A DNA stretch of 64,000 nucleotides from an uncultured Rhodospirillales bacterium (GCA_938092065.1 CALKND010000003.1:1-64000); one strand, 5' to 3'. Shown: positions 1 through 9,845, counted from the first letter of the stretch. Notes: generated by a model from the sequence alone, not told the origin. A program made the numbers and translations.

Positions 1-731
1 GGGTTAACCAACTGCCTCTGGGTGTTGTTGGGGTTGCAGTTGGTACTGCATTGCTCCCTTTGCTATCCCGTCAGATCAGGGCCGGGGATGAAGTAGCTGC
101 TCAAAATAGTCAGAACCGTGCTGTCGAATTTTCAATTTTAATGACTCTCCCCGCCGCCTGCGCTTTATTCCTTATGGCGGATCCTGTTGTTAGGGTTCTG
201 TTTCAGCGCGGAATGTTTGGCGATACACAGGCTAGTGCAACAGCGGCTGCATTGTCGATTTTTGCCCTTGGCTTACCTGCCTATGTTTTAATTAAGTCCT
301 TGGCGCCAGGCTTCTTCGGGCGTGGTGATACAGTAACGCCAGTAAAAATTGCAGCTGTGGCAATGATTTTTAATGTGATTCTTAGCGTGATCCTCATGAA
401 ATTTTATCTGCATGTGGGCATCGCTATTGCAACAACATCTGCAAGCTGGCTCAATGCTTGTGTGATGGCGTTTATACTATATAAGCGAGGTCATTTTATT
501 TTCGATGATCGCTTGAAAAGCCGTATGCCAAGAACTTTATTTGCTAGCATTGGTATGAGTTTAGCGCTTTATTTAGCTCTAGCTAAGTTAGCTCCATGGC
601 TTGGCAGTGGTGTAGAGCTTGAGCGCGCTTTTGCAATGGCACTCCTTATTGCTGGAGGAATTGCAATCTTTGGGGCGCTAGCTTTGATCAGTGGGGCGGT
701 TGAACGCAGTGATGTTAAATGTCTGTATTAG
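1..731 (+). CDS. murJ: Lipid II flippase MurJ (3' portion, truncated by window edge)
   Basis: C-terminal part of the MurJ/MviN membrane flippase that moves lipid II across the inner membrane for peptidoglycan synthesis. The reading frame is open from base 3 (first codons read VNQLPLGVVGVAVGTA) and joins the listed ORF, whose TTG 'start' at 51 is only an internal leucine. The visible part has several hydrophobic segments and the family-typical LPLLSRQIRAGD and FSILMTLPAA stretches. About 243 residues are present, so roughly half of a usual 500-residue MurJ lies upstream of the window. It is followed by trpS, a common alphaproteobacterial neighbour. Confidence 0.93.
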   Translation, partial: VNQLPLGVVGVAVGTALLPLLSRQIRAGDEVAAQNSQNRAVEFSILMTLPAACALFLMADPVVRVLFQRGMFGDTQASATAAALSIFALGLPAYVLIKSLAPGFFGRGDTVTPVKIAAVAMIFNVILSVILMKFYLHVGIAIATTSASWLNACVMAFILYKRGHFIFDDRLKSRMPRTLFASIGMSLALYLALAKLAPWLGSGVELERAFAMALLIAGGIAIFGALALISGAVERSDVKCLY

Positions 732-807
732 TCATTGCTTTAAATTAACCCATATAACCTGAGGCTACAAAATTTGTCTTTTAATGAAGACTTTAGGGTC
801 CAAATTT

Positions 808-1812
808 ATGAGTAGAATATTTTCGGGCGTCCAGCCCACCGGTGATCTTCACTTGGGAAATTACTTGGGGGCAATCCGTAATTGGGTGCGTCTCCAAGAT
901 GATTACGAATGTTTGTTTTGTGTAGTCGATATGCACGCAATTACAGTGTGGCAAGAGCCGGACAACCTCCTCGCCAACACCCGGGAAGTCACAGCGGCCC
1001 TGTTGGCATCGGGTATTGATCCAAAAAAGAACATTGTTTTCAATCAAAGCCGGGTATCCGGTCACGCGCAACTGGCCTGGATATTTAATTGTGTGGCGCG
1101 TATGGGCTGGCTTAACCGTATGACTCAGTTTAAGGAAAAGGCCGGCAAGCAAAAGGAGAATGCCTCTATTGGTTTATTTGCCTATCCGTGTCTTATGGCT
1201 GCTGATATTTTACTCTATCAAGCGACACATGTTCCTGTCGGCGAAGACCAAAAGCAACATCTTGAGCTGACCCGCGACATCGCCCATAAGTTCAATTCCG
1301 ACTTTAAGAAAGTTATATTCCCTATTGTTAAGCCTCTGATTTTTGGGACAGGTACTAGGGTTATGTCACTTCGTGATGGTACAAAAAAAATGAGCAAGTC
1401 TGATCCATCAGATCTATCACGCATTAATATGGCTGACGATGCGAGTATAATCACCAAAAAGTTCCGGAAGGCAAAGTCTGATACTGATGTTTTGCCTGAT
1501 AGTCAGGATGGCTTCAAAGGAAGACCGGAAGCAGCAAATCTAATGAATATTTATGCTGCGTTATCCGATACGGACATTGAAGAAGTCTGTCAGCAATATG
1601 GTGCTGAACAGTTTTCTGCTTTTAAGAAGGAACTGGCGGACTTGGCAGTTGCCAAGCTGTCGCCAATTCAAGATGAAATGCGCCGTCTTATGGCTGACAC
1701 AGAATATGTTGACTCCGTGCTTTCTCAAGGTGCAGACAGGGCTCAGGCATTGGCGGAGCCAGTGCTAGAGGAGGTTTGTGCAACTATTGGCTTTTTAAGA
1801 AGTAGGGCATGA
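808..1812 (+). CDS. trpS: Tryptophan--tRNA ligase
   Basis: Class I aminoacyl-tRNA synthetase charging tRNA-Trp, cytoplasmic. The HIGH-type signature is seen in [11 protein letters not shown] near the N-terminus and the KMSKS loop in [10 protein letters not shown]. Length from the chosen start is 334 residues, normal for bacterial TrpRS. The ORF track begins at 784, but the family starts with [13 protein letters not shown], which corresponds to the ATG at 808. A TAGGG element about 9 bases upstream of that ATG supports it, while the 784 ATG has no close ribosome-binding site. Confidence 0.96.
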   Translation: MSRIFSGVQPTGDLHLGNYLGAIRNWVRLQDDYECLFCVVDMHAITVWQEPDNLLANTREVTAALLASGIDPKKNIVFNQSRVSGHAQLAWIFNCVARMGWLNRMTQFKEKAGKQKENASIGLFAYPCLMAADILLYQATHVPVGEDQKQHLELTRDIAHKFNSDFKKVIFPIVKPLIFGTGTRVMSLRDGTKKMSKSDPSDLSRINMADDASIITKKFRKAKSDTDVLPDSQDGFKGRPEAANLMNIYAALSDTDIEEVCQQYGAEQFSAFKKELADLAVAKLSPIQDEMRRLMADTEYVDSVLSQGADRAQALAEPVLEEVCATIGFLRSRA

Positions 1813-1908
1813 GTTTAGTTCTTCCCCTTGATTTTTAAATAATTTGGAACCACTTTGTAACAGTAGAATTTTAATACACAAGTTAAAGTAGCAAAGGTGA
1901 ATTACGAG

Positions 1909-2466
1909 ATGTTTATTCAGACTGAAACTACCCCAAATCCAGCAACACTGAAGTTCATACCGGGTTGTGAAGTGATGGCAGAAGGTACGGCTAATTTTAC
2001 TAACTCTGAAATGGCGACCCGTTCGCCTTTGGCTGTTCATTTATTTGAAACGGAAGGCGTTGATGCAATTTACCTAGGCAGTGATTTTATCACAGTTACC
2101 AAAGCGGATAATAAAGAATGGGAAACAATGAAGCCTATAGTCCTTGGTGCTATTATGGAGCATTTCAGCGCAGGAAAGCCAGTTGTTCTGGATGCTGATC
2201 CTGATGGCGCTGATCTTGAAGATGACGATTTAGCTGACGGTTCAATTGAGTCTCAGATTAAGGAGCTGCTGGAAACTCGCGTGCGTCCAGCAGTAGCTCA
2301 GGATGGGGGTGATATAATTTTTCACTCTTTCGAAGAGGGTATTGTTTACCTTACCATGCAAGGAGCTTGCGCGGGTTGCCCTTCCTCCACCGCTACACTC
2401 AAAGATGGTATTGAAAAAATGTTAATTCACTATATCCCAGAAGTGACTGAAGTTCGCTCGGCTTAA
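1909..2466 (+). CDS. nfuA: NifU-like Fe-S cluster carrier (Nfu family)
   Basis: Iron-sulfur scaffold/carrier protein of the mitochondrial/alphaproteobacterial Nfu1 type. The N-terminal Nfu_N domain (MFIQTETTPNPATLKF) is followed by an acidic linker and the C-terminal NifU domain, with the cluster-binding CxxC in GACAGCPSS. Length is 185 residues. The track starts at a GTG (1897), but the family begins MFIQTE, so the ATG at 1909 is preferred. AAAGG lies about 11 bases upstream of it. It follows trpS by about 100 bases. Deposition of Fe-S clusters on target proteins is family knowledge. The gene symbol is by analogy. Confidence 0.93.
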   Translation: MFIQTETTPNPATLKFIPGCEVMAEGTANFTNSEMATRSPLAVHLFETEGVDAIYLGSDFITVTKADNKEWETMKPIVLGAIMEHFSAGKPVVLDADPDGADLEDDDLADGSIESQIKELLETRVRPAVAQDGGDIIFHSFEEGIVYLTMQGACAGCPSSTATLKDGIEKMLIHYIPEVTEVRSA

Positions 2467-2700
2467 TAAAGTCCTGTGTCAAGCATTATGGTCATCTTTC
2501 CATGCGTCTGTAGTTTCTTAGCTTTGTGAATTGAAAAATGAGTGACACATAGAGTTTTGAATTATGAATTGTACCTTGTTGTTCGACTTATGATCATTGC
2601 GTTATTTAATCATAAACGCTATATTTAGTGTTGTTATTGATTTGTTCACAATACTTAGTGTATATTTTTGTCATTGTTTTTGGTTTGGATAGGCAATCAA

Positions 2701-3768
2701 ATGCGGCAAAATAAAATAGACATAGAAAAAGTGAACCATTTTAGAACGGACCCAGAGAAAACAATGCATTTTGAACGTGCGGTACTTACCTTTGTTGGGG
2801 TCTTTGTGATTATGTTGATTTCTGCTGCTTGGTTTAATCCGCCTGAAAGCGGCACTATGAGGCCTCATGCCTCTATTGGTAAGTTAGAGCCTTTGATTTT
2901 GAGCGGTAATTTGTTGCCAGGGCACGTAACAAGTGCACCCATAAAGGAACTAGGTGGTTTTGATATTGCTAATATGCCTGTCGGCTCAAGTGCAAAAGCT
3001 TTGCATAAAACATTTATGCGATTGGGCTACCAGTTGGACAAGGTAAAGTCTGATAATCAACCTGTCCCAAGAGTATTTCTCACAAGCCTGCCTGACGATC
3101 TGTCCCAAGTGCCAGAAAATAAACAACGTAAGGCAATTTTTTTTAGGGCTTTGTTACCCCTAGTGTTGCAGGTCAATGAAGAAATTCTTAATGACCGGCG
3201 CCATTTGTGGAAATTACGTTATCAAACGGCATTGGGTGAAAAGCTAAATGCTGCCGACCGTCTGTGGTTGCGTGTGATGACAGAACGCTACAAGGTTAAA
3301 GAGGGTGATATAGATGCCTTATTCAGCCGTATCGATATAGTTCCAACTTCTCTTGCTTTAGCCCAAGCGGCGGAAGAGAGCGGCTGGGGAGCATCGCGCT
3401 TTGCTAGGGAGGGTAATGCTATGTTTGGTCAATGGGCAAGAGCAGCCTCCAAGGGGCTGGTGCCGTTGAAGCGTGATGAAGGCAAAACCCATAAAGTGCA
3501 GTCTTTTGAAACGTTGATAGATTCTGTGCGAGCATATGCTCTGAATTTGAATAGCCATGGTGCATATAAAGGTTTCAGAAAAACTCGTCAAAGCACTCGC
3601 CGCTCGGGCAGTGCTATCGATGGTCGTGTTTTGGCGGGAAAACTTCATAAATATTCGGAGCGTGGCGTTGATTACGTTATTTCGCTTCGTAATCTGATTG
3701 ACCGTAACGGACTTGTGCTTCTTGACGGTGCCCGCCTTGATATTAGTGCTAGAGCAGCATCCATCTAA
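2701..3768 (+). CDS. bax: Bax-like glucosaminidase domain protein, membrane anchored
   Basis: Resembles the E. coli Bax/FlgJ-type glucosaminidase family (peptidoglycan hydrolase fold). The signature block is SLALAQAAEESGWGASRFA followed by GNAMFGQWA, containing the expected catalytic glutamate. An uncleaved N-terminal membrane segment (AVLTFVGVFVIMLISAAWF) should place the catalytic part in the periplasm. The start is uncertain. The track uses TTG 2668. I chose ATG 2701, preceded by GGATAGG, but ATG 2764, just before the membrane segment, is also possible. The gene stands alone with gaps on both sides. Substrate is not deducible from sequence. Confidence 0.85.
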   Translation: MRQNKIDIEKVNHFRTDPEKTMHFERAVLTFVGVFVIMLISAAWFNPPESGTMRPHASIGKLEPLILSGNLLPGHVTSAPIKELGGFDIANMPVGSSAKALHKTFMRLGYQLDKVKSDNQPVPRVFLTSLPDDLSQVPENKQRKAIFFRALLPLVLQVNEEILNDRRHLWKLRYQTALGEKLNAADRLWLRVMTERYKVKEGDIDALFSRIDIVPTSLALAQAAEESGWGASRFAREGNAMFGQWARAASKGLVPLKRDEGKTHKVQSFETLIDSVRAYALNLNSHGAYKGFRKTRQSTRRSGSAIDGRVLAGKLHKYSERGVDYVISLRNLIDRNGLVLLDGARLDISARAASI

Positions 3769-4286
3769 TCTGAAATTATCCCAAGCAATCTTATTCTGGG
3801 ATTGTTTTAAAACATATTCGTAAGACCTTACTTCACAGCCATAAATTAGACTTTTTGATCAAGAATTGTGTCGTAAGCACTCAGGCTTAAACAGGTTCAA
3901 AATATCGTGGAGTGAGCCGTAAAATAACAGCTTCTGTTTTATCTGCTTGGGTTGATCAATGTAATTGAACTGGAATAAGCAAGCGAAGCTAACTTCAATT
4001 GTGAGCGTGAGGCAGGTAACGCTTACCACTCAGAAAAAAAAGAAAATTTTGATAGGGTTAAGTTGGAGAAATGAAGTATTTCGTTTGTTGAGACAAAATG
4101 GGTGTGACTTAAAGGGAGTTTTTATAAATGTTGCCTATTTATTTTGTCTCCTTCTAAGACGAGAGAAATCTTTTGTTTACCTAATGTGTTTAATTTTGGA
4201 TTTGTCGATTTCTTTGCGAAGTTGTTAAGGGTACGCAGGCAAGGGGGTCTTAATCCTTATTAATTTTAAATACGGCAGAGGTATCT
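3769..4286. other. 518-base intergenic gap, no convincing gene
   Basis: The only ORF here (3965-4228) encodes a low-complexity K/L/R-rich peptide with no family resemblance and no good ribosome-binding site, so it is not called. Just after the bax stop there is a weak hairpin (ATCCCA at 3778 pairing with TGGGAT at 3797, then TGTTTT) that could terminate bax. The segment is AT-rich and probably carries the promoter of the following CNB-TPR gene. Confidence 0.5.
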
Positions 4287-6026
4287 GTGAAAAAAATCGA
4301 ACGAAGATTTAAAGATGGTGATTTCCTATTCCGAGAAAATGAACGAAGTACTTCGGTTTATGTTCTAGTGCAAGGTAATGTGGAACTGAGTAAAACCGGT
4401 CAGCATGGCCCAGTTATGTTGGCTATGCTGGAACCTAACGAGATGTTCGGCGAAATTGGCATTATTGACGGTGGTGTGCGTTCTTTAAATGCTATTGCCG
4501 TTGGAAATATTCTGGTTGAAGAAACTACACGTGATGTGTTTCTCGAAGCCCTTGATGGCGAGGCAGGCATTGCAGTCGACGTAGTGGGTAAAATGGTAAA
4601 ACGCCTCCATCAGGCCAACGAACGTTTGTCCCACCCTAAAACAGCTATAGCAAAGCTTCAGAATAGCGGTGGGAATTTTTCGATCGTGGGTATGTTCAAA
4701 AAATTTGCAGTTCGCGGTGGTAACAACTCAGGTCGCATTGAAATCAAGGTGCTTCCTTTGCTGAGTGAGGACCAAGAAGTAGCTGATTCTCAAAGACGTC
4801 ATATTGTCGCCTCTCTAGGGAAGCGTCCGGGCATCAAAGTGAAGGCTTTTAATGAAAAAGTAGACATTGATGTCGACCTTCATCCAGATGACCGCTTCAT
4901 GAAATTGCGAGAGCTTGCAGCAAGTACGCTTTACGACTCGAATGGTGACTTGATAATTTATGGTGACATTCCTCCACCTGGCAATACGCTGCATTTGCAT
5001 TTTTTACCTGCAAATGTGGGTAGTGATGACCACCCTGGCTATACTTTACCTTCAACCGTGTTAACGTTGCCTGTAGATTTTGAATATGAATTGGCGGAAC
5101 TTTTATTAGCTGTTGCTTTGTCAGTTATGTCCTTCAAAGATGAGGGTAAAAGGATGCGCTTGGGACAAGCCCTTTCGGAGACACTTTATGCGGCAATGCC
5201 TGCTGTTCAAAGTCTACCTCAGGACTTGAATAACCGTGAGCGTGCCTCGATTCAGATGTGTTATGGTAATGCAGTGGCTACTCTAGCTTTTCATCGTGGT
5301 ACTATTGACCTATACCACGTGGCCGTACAGACTTATCGGGCGACCCTTGAACAATTATCCCGCGGGGATAGCCCTATAGACTGGGCATTGACGCAAAAGC
5401 ACCTTGGTGCATCTTTACAGGCAATAGTTGAACATACTTCTGATGAAGATACTTTGCGTCAAGCTGCTGAAGCTCTGGAAGCTTCTCTAGAAATTTTTCG
5501 CCCTGATAATTTTCCGATGCAATGGGCATCTGCACAAAATCGTTTAGGACAAGTCCTATTTAAACTGGATATGAAAACTGGTGAACAGGAAATTCTGAAG
5601 AAATCACTAGCTGCTTTTCAGGCTGCCTTGCAGGTTTTTAACCGAAATGAATTTCCCTTACGCTGGGCCGATGTCATGAATAACTTAGCCCAAGCCGCTC
5701 AGGTTTTAGGGGAACAACTTCATAACGCCGAAGTATTGGAGAAAGCAGTTAATGCCTGTTTAGGAGTGCTGGAAATTCGTCGAAAGGAAAAAAGCCCTCT
5801 ACAGTGGGCTGCAACTCAGAATAATCTGGGCTCAGCTATGTTTTTGCTTGGTAAGTTAACCAACGATCAAGCCCATCTTGAGGGTGCTGCCAATGCCTTT
5901 GACCAGGCACTCGGTGTCTACATGGCGCATAAAGCAGAGCATCTTGCCGCCGTTGCTAGCAAAAATTTATCTCGAGTACGTCTGCACCTAGGAGAAAAAA
6001 AGAATGTAAGTGGTGTTTATAGCTAA
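4287..6026 (+). CDS. Cyclic nucleotide-binding domain protein with 47-residue TPR-like repeats
   Basis: 579-residue soluble protein with no signal peptide. Residues ~5-110 look like a CRP/CNB-type cAMP-binding domain (GDFLFRENE, FGEIGIIDGGVRSLNAIA). The middle (~140-320) is not recognised. Residues ~320-570 are helical TPR-like repeats. Each contains W-A-x-x-Q/M-N-x-L-G, and the tryptophans fall at residues 366, 413, 460 and 507, an exact 47-residue period. A fifth, weaker copy lacking Trp follows. There is no DNA-binding or catalytic domain, so it is probably a ligand-regulated scaffold or adaptor. The start is GTG, with GCAGAGG just upstream. The gene stands alone, with no operon partner. 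Confidence 0.82.
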   Translation: MKKIERRFKDGDFLFRENERSTSVYVLVQGNVELSKTGQHGPVMLAMLEPNEMFGEIGIIDGGVRSLNAIAVGNILVEETTRDVFLEALDGEAGIAVDVVGKMVKRLHQANERLSHPKTAIAKLQNSGGNFSIVGMFKKFAVRGGNNSGRIEIKVLPLLSEDQEVADSQRRHIVASLGKRPGIKVKAFNEKVDIDVDLHPDDRFMKLRELAASTLYDSNGDLIIYGDIPPPGNTLHLHFLPANVGSDDHPGYTLPSTVLTLPVDFEYELAELLLAVALSVMSFKDEGKRMRLGQALSETLYAAMPAVQSLPQDLNNRERASIQMCYGNAVATLAFHRGTIDLYHVAVQTYRATLEQLSRGDSPIDWALTQKHLGASLQAIVEHTSDEDTLRQAAEALEASLEIFRPDNFPMQWASAQNRLGQVLFKLDMKTGEQEILKKSLAAFQAALQVFNRNEFPLRWADVMNNLAQAAQVLGEQLHNAEVLEKAVNACLGVLEIRRKEKSPLQWAATQNNLGSAMFLLGKLTNDQAHLEGAANAFDQALGVYMAHKAEHLAAVASKNLSRVRLHLGEKKNVSGVYS

Positions 6027-6261
6027 CCACTCCAATTTTAAATTAAAAATAGGTTTGTGGGCGTCATCATTTATTAAACCTGTGTTTTCAGGCTAAATAA
6101 TTTAATAGTTTTCTAAATATTGAAATAAACTCAAGATCAAGGGCCATTAAAACGTATGGTCAGGCTTCTACCGTCACTATTTAAGCAATGCTGATTGGGG
6201 ATTTGCTTGTTTGCTTAGTTCTCTATCAAAAACAAGATTCTGTTGCAGGAAATAAGCTGGA

Positions 6262-7887
6262 CTAGAACTTATGGAAACGCCATTTTATCCTGGCACCATC
6301 GCCGTAGAGTGATCCTGAGACCACAATTTGATTGGATCTTCTTGCTTCATCATGGCCATTTAGATAAACACTTTCTTGCAAACGAATAGTGCCGCCCGAT
6401 GCTTGAAATTTCCAACCAACACCTTTCAATAATTTTAATAGTACGCTTGTGCGCCCCTGTGACTGAGATGCTTGCACGTTGGGGTGAAGATGGAAACGTA
6501 TTGTATAATCGTTACTAGAAGAACCCTCAATTATATCCTCTCCGCGGAAGTCTTCACCTGATGCATCCAAATAGAGTTTTCTTTTGTGAACAATGCCGAC
6601 CCTGTTTAGAAATCCATTGTGGGAAGTATCAAGCCAGACAGCTCCATTGGCTTCGCTGCGCCTACACTCAACAGTTATAGGACCCAAAATAGTTCCACTC
6701 TTGTCAAATTGGGTTGAGTTCAGATTGTTTATCGACAAAGTTGAATGGGCAGCCGTAGCCTGCATGGCGGAAAACCATTTACGGCCCTCAGAACTTGCTG
6801 TGCCACAATTGACAACAAGCCGATCTTTTCCAACGCTCATCTCAAAACTCAAAGTTCCAGCGTGGCTGTTTTGCATGGCTGACACAACCGGGCTCCCAGT
6901 ATCTACAATAATTAACGTACGCCCACCAGCTAATCTTTGGAAACCGCTGTGTGGTGCGCTGGTTAGCGCTTTTCCCCTTACCCCGGTATCAGCAAGCACC
7001 GTATCAACAAAGTTGCGTTTTTCCTCGTAGCCCCCGTTAAACTGAGCTAGGCCACCATCACCAAGTCGCATCGCACGCACCATGGGTGGTATTCTATCAA
7101 TCGCGCCCTGTAGCTGGATGGGAACTTCAATATGGGCGGCCAATAGCAATGCCTTGATTTGATTGAACCGTGATAAAAGCTCAAGTGCTAGTGATGGGTT
7201 GCGCTCAATATGTCCGCCGTCTGGCAGGACTTGGCGATCAATCTCCTTGTTAAGAAGATTAAAGGATACATCTAACATTGTTTCAGCACCAGGCAGGCAG
7301 ACTGCAGCAAAGAGAAGGCCCTGAATAGCCTTAAAAAACCGTGCGTCGTTTGGTGCTTGCGCACAGCTTCGACTGAGGTGGCGGGTTTGAATCATAGCCA
7401 TATTGAGCAGGATCGATTTAATTTTGTCGTCTTTGGCCGAAATAAATTCAAAACAGTAAAGCCAAGAAGACAAACGCTCCCCGAGAATATCGGGTCGCCA
7501 TGACAAGTCCTGCCATTTTTGATTATGTTCAACCCAACCACACAGCAACTGGCCTGCCTCCTCCCGTGCCTCAACAGTTCCAACTGCATATAAATCGGTT
7601 AACCAAGAAAAGCCGTGTAAATCGGCAAGCTGTTCAGGATCATTTAATGGGGTACTCCATGGCTCTTTGCCTAATTTGACCCGTTGATGAAACAAAGTAA
7701 AAGTTCCATCAATTGCTCTACGTCCAGTTTCCGGATCGCCAAGGCGAAAAGTTGGTGGGGTTAGGCGCAGCCTGTTGGGAACCCCTCCCTTAAGGGTTAG
7801 CCGATAGAGCGGACTTGCGTAAAGCAAGTGGCGTAGCTTTTGCCTAGTGTTTGAAGGCGATAGAACCGACAAGGATCCTTGCTTCAT
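6262..7887 (-). CDS. Heparinase II/III family protein
   Basis: 541-residue protein of the heparinase II/III-like polysaccharide lyase family: an N-terminal alpha-helical toroid region, then the C-terminal beta-rich Heparinase_II_III domain (AHSTLSINNLNSTQF, FRGEDIIEGSSS). Such genes commonly sit next to rsmB in alphaproteobacteria, and here it lies downstream of rsmB on the same strand. The true substrate is unknown. A cell-envelope glycan is plausible, but this is inference. The track starts at TTG 7893. I use ATG 7887, preceded by AAAAGG at 8 bases. No signal peptide is obvious. Confidence 0.87.
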   Translation of the reverse strand: MKQGSLSVLSPSNTRQKLRHLLYASPLYRLTLKGGVPNRLRLTPPTFRLGDPETGRRAIDGTFTLFHQRVKLGKEPWSTPLNDPEQLADLHGFSWLTDLYAVGTVEAREEAGQLLCGWVEHNQKWQDLSWRPDILGERLSSWLYCFEFISAKDDKIKSILLNMAMIQTRHLSRSCAQAPNDARFFKAIQGLLFAAVCLPGAETMLDVSFNLLNKEIDRQVLPDGGHIERNPSLALELLSRFNQIKALLLAAHIEVPIQLQGAIDRIPPMVRAMRLGDGGLAQFNGGYEEKRNFVDTVLADTGVRGKALTSAPHSGFQRLAGGRTLIIVDTGSPVVSAMQNSHAGTLSFEMSVGKDRLVVNCGTASSEGRKWFSAMQATAAHSTLSINNLNSTQFDKSGTILGPITVECRRSEANGAVWLDTSHNGFLNRVGIVHKRKLYLDASGEDFRGEDIIEGSSSNDYTIRFHLHPNVQASQSQGRTSVLLKLLKGVGWKFQASGGTIRLQESVYLNGHDEARRSNQIVVSGSLYGDGARIKWRFHKF

Positions 7888-8251
7888 CGACAATACCTTT
7901 TAATGGGCGGGGATGGCACAAATTGTCATCAATTCCTCCTAGAATTTGTTAACAGTTTCTGTGAACATGAGCAAGTATGGTGAGAAAAGACCTATTTAAT
8001 TAGCAGATTTATTTTTATTAAAAATAAAACAATTAGGAGATATGCCTCTAAACAAATAGTGAATTTTTTTTAATTGCTTCTTTATTTGCAACCCTGATAA
8101 CGAATGATTCCTAAATTATTAGTGAAGCAAGACACTGTTTTATTTGGAAAATAGTGTCAAAAAGAGGGTGGTGATAAATTTAAACGACCATTCATTCTCC
8201 ATCTTGATGTGACTGTATTTAGCCAGGACTTCATGATTTTTTTTAAAAAGC
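7888..8251. other. 364-base intergenic gap between rsmB and heparinase genes
   Basis: AT-rich segment with long A/T runs. I see no ORF with family resemblance, no tRNA and no strong terminator. It separates two genes on the minus strand, so the heparinase gene probably has its own promoter here rather than relying on read-through from rsmB. Confidence 0.4.
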
Positions 8252-9544
8252 TTAGTCGGATATTAAGCGGGCAATAAAAAATCCATCCATGCCACCTTGT
8301 TCCATTAGATGATAAGGCAAGCACCTTATAGTGCCTTCGCCAAGTATCAATTCATCGAGGCCTCCAATCTCTTCAGACCTAACTGCCTCTAAGCGAACAG
8401 AAGAATGCTCTCTGAGAACTTTTTCAATAAGCTCTGGCCCTTCCTCAGGCTGCAACGAACAGGTGCAGAAGATGACCTTGCCTCCAGGTTTGACCATTTT
8501 AAGTGCTGCTTCTAGTAAACGATACTGAGCAGTAGCAAGTTTTTTTACGTCCTCTGATGTTTTCAGGTGTTGAATGTCTGGATGACGGCGGATGGTGCCC
8601 GTTGAAGAGCACGGTGCGTCAAGTAACACCGCATCTGCTTTTTTATTGGGCGCCCACTGAGCAGCATCGCTACAGAAAGCTTCAGCTGTCATACTTAGGC
8701 GTGCTAAATTTTCTTCTAAGCGTTTTAGGCGCTTCGGTGAACGCTCAACGGAGCTGACTATAGCACCCCGGCTTACTAGTTGAGCCGTTTTACCCCCCGG
8801 TGCTGCACAAAGGTCAATAATATACTTTCCTTCAACATTCCCAAGAAGAGCGACGGGCAAAGTCGCAGCAGCATCCTGCACCCACCAAGCACCTTCATCG
8901 AAGCCGACAAGTTGCTTTACATTAGTCGTCTTTGTAAGGCGTAAAGTTCCTGTCGGGAGTATTGTTGCGCCTAGACTAGTTGCCCAAGTTTCTGCATTTT
9001 CCTTGGCAGTTATATCTAGTGGCGGTTCGCTAAGATGGGCTAGGGCGATGCGACGGCAGGCTCCTTTGCCGTAAGCATTCGTCCAGCTTCTCCAAAGCCA
9101 CTCAGGGGTATTTAGATGCTCTGCATCATGGTTTTCTATAAGCTTACTACCCTCCCGTGAAAGTCTTCGCATAATCGCATTTACTAGTTTTTTGTAGTGG
9201 CCTAGATCAATTTCATCAAGCATAGATACAGTCGTATCGACGGCAGCATGAGCAGGGGTCCTCAAGAACATCAACTGGCAGACACCTAGCCTCAGAACGT
9301 CACGTACGGCAATGGCGCGACGTGGTAAAGGGCGTTCTAAACAATAGTTAATAAGATCGTCAATCTGGCCTAGTCGGCGTAATATAGTCGCTGCTAAATT
9401 ACGTGCAAAAGCTCGTTCGCGTGGCTCTAAAGAGTTAAATTCAGCATATTCTTCAAGGACGTCGTCAAGGGGCCGGCGGCGTTTTAGAACAGCGTTGATC
9501 AGTTCAAAAGCAATGGTGCGCGAGTTTTGTGATGGAACTGCCAT
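8252..9544 (-). CDS. rsmB: 16S rRNA (cytosine-967-C5)-methyltransferase RsmB
   Basis: SAM-dependent m5C methyltransferase of the RsmB/NOP2 family modifying 16S rRNA. Residues ~1-140 match the NusB-like RNA-binding domain (AFELINAVLKRRRPLDDVL, RAFARNLAATILRR). The C-terminal Rossmann domain has the SAM site LCAAPGGKTAQL, the catalytic motif DAPCSSTG, and the second cysteine in FCTCSLQPEE. Length is 430 residues, normal. It is divergent from the SDHAF4-like gene, as in many alphaproteobacteria. Confidence 0.95.
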   Translation of the reverse strand: MAVPSQNSRTIAFELINAVLKRRRPLDDVLEEYAEFNSLEPRERAFARNLAATILRRLGQIDDLINYCLERPLPRRAIAVRDVLRLGVCQLMFLRTPAHAAVDTTVSMLDEIDLGHYKKLVNAIMRRLSREGSKLIENHDAEHLNTPEWLWRSWTNAYGKGACRRIALAHLSEPPLDITAKENAETWATSLGATILPTGTLRLTKTTNVKQLVGFDEGAWWVQDAAATLPVALLGNVEGKYIIDLCAAPGGKTAQLVSRGAIVSSVERSPKRLKRLEENLARLSMTAEAFCSDAAQWAPNKKADAVLLDAPCSSTGTIRRHPDIQHLKTSEDVKKLATAQYRLLEAALKMVKPGGKVIFCTCSLQPEEGPELIEKVLREHSSVRLEAVRSEEIGGLDELILGEGTIRCLPYHLMEQGGMDGFFIARLISD

Positions 9545-9615
9545 GGCCGTTCATGCCGGAAAGTTGTTGCCAACGCAATGTTTGAATGCTTGAATTAAAA
9601 AAATAGGATATTTAT

Positions 9616-9786
9616 ATGACTGTAAATTATAATAAAAAAGCTAATCTTGAAGCCGAAGGCATCAACAAAAAGAAAGCTCAGCTAATTATTAAGGATGACG
9701 ACGTAAAAGAAACGGGGGGGCCCTTGGGACTTGAGCCAACCCGCTATGGTGATTGGGAAAAAAAGGGTCGTTGTGTGGACTTTTAA
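9616..9786 (+). CDS. Small DUF1674/SDHAF4-type protein (succinate dehydrogenase assembly factor 4 family)
   Basis: This 56-residue gene is absent from the ORF track because of its size. Translation from ATG 9616 ends GGPLGLEPTRYGDWEKKGRCVDF. That is the diagnostic C-terminal signature of the DUF1674/SDHAF4 family (GP-x-G-x-EPTRYGDWE-x-KGRC-x-DF). The N-terminal half is charged and variable. A TAGGA ribosome-binding site lies 7 bases upstream of the ATG. In mitochondria the family assists assembly of flavinylated succinate dehydrogenase subunit A. A similar role here is inferred. It is divergent from rsmB and convergent with acs, with a strong hairpin between. Confidence 0.9.
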   Translation: MTVNYNKKANLEAEGINKKKAQLIIKDDDVKETGGPLGLEPTRYGDWEKKGRCVDF

Positions 9787-9804
9787 GTTACAAATCATAA
9801 ATTA

Positions 9805-9845
9805 TTGCACCTGGGGATTGCTTCTTGTGTAATCCCAAGGTGCAA
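9805..9845. terminator. Long hairpin between convergent SDHAF4-like gene and acs
   Basis: TTGCACCTGGGGATT pairs with AATCCCAAGGTGCAA over 15 positions with one mismatch and an 11-base loop. Its position between the 3' ends of two convergent genes suggests a shared terminator. There is no clean U-tract on either side, so it may act mainly as an mRNA 3' end stabiliser. Confidence 0.6.

Noticed and set aside
3965-4228. 87-aa plus-strand ORF in the bax-CNB gap
   Set aside because: Low-complexity, no family resemblance, poor initiation context.
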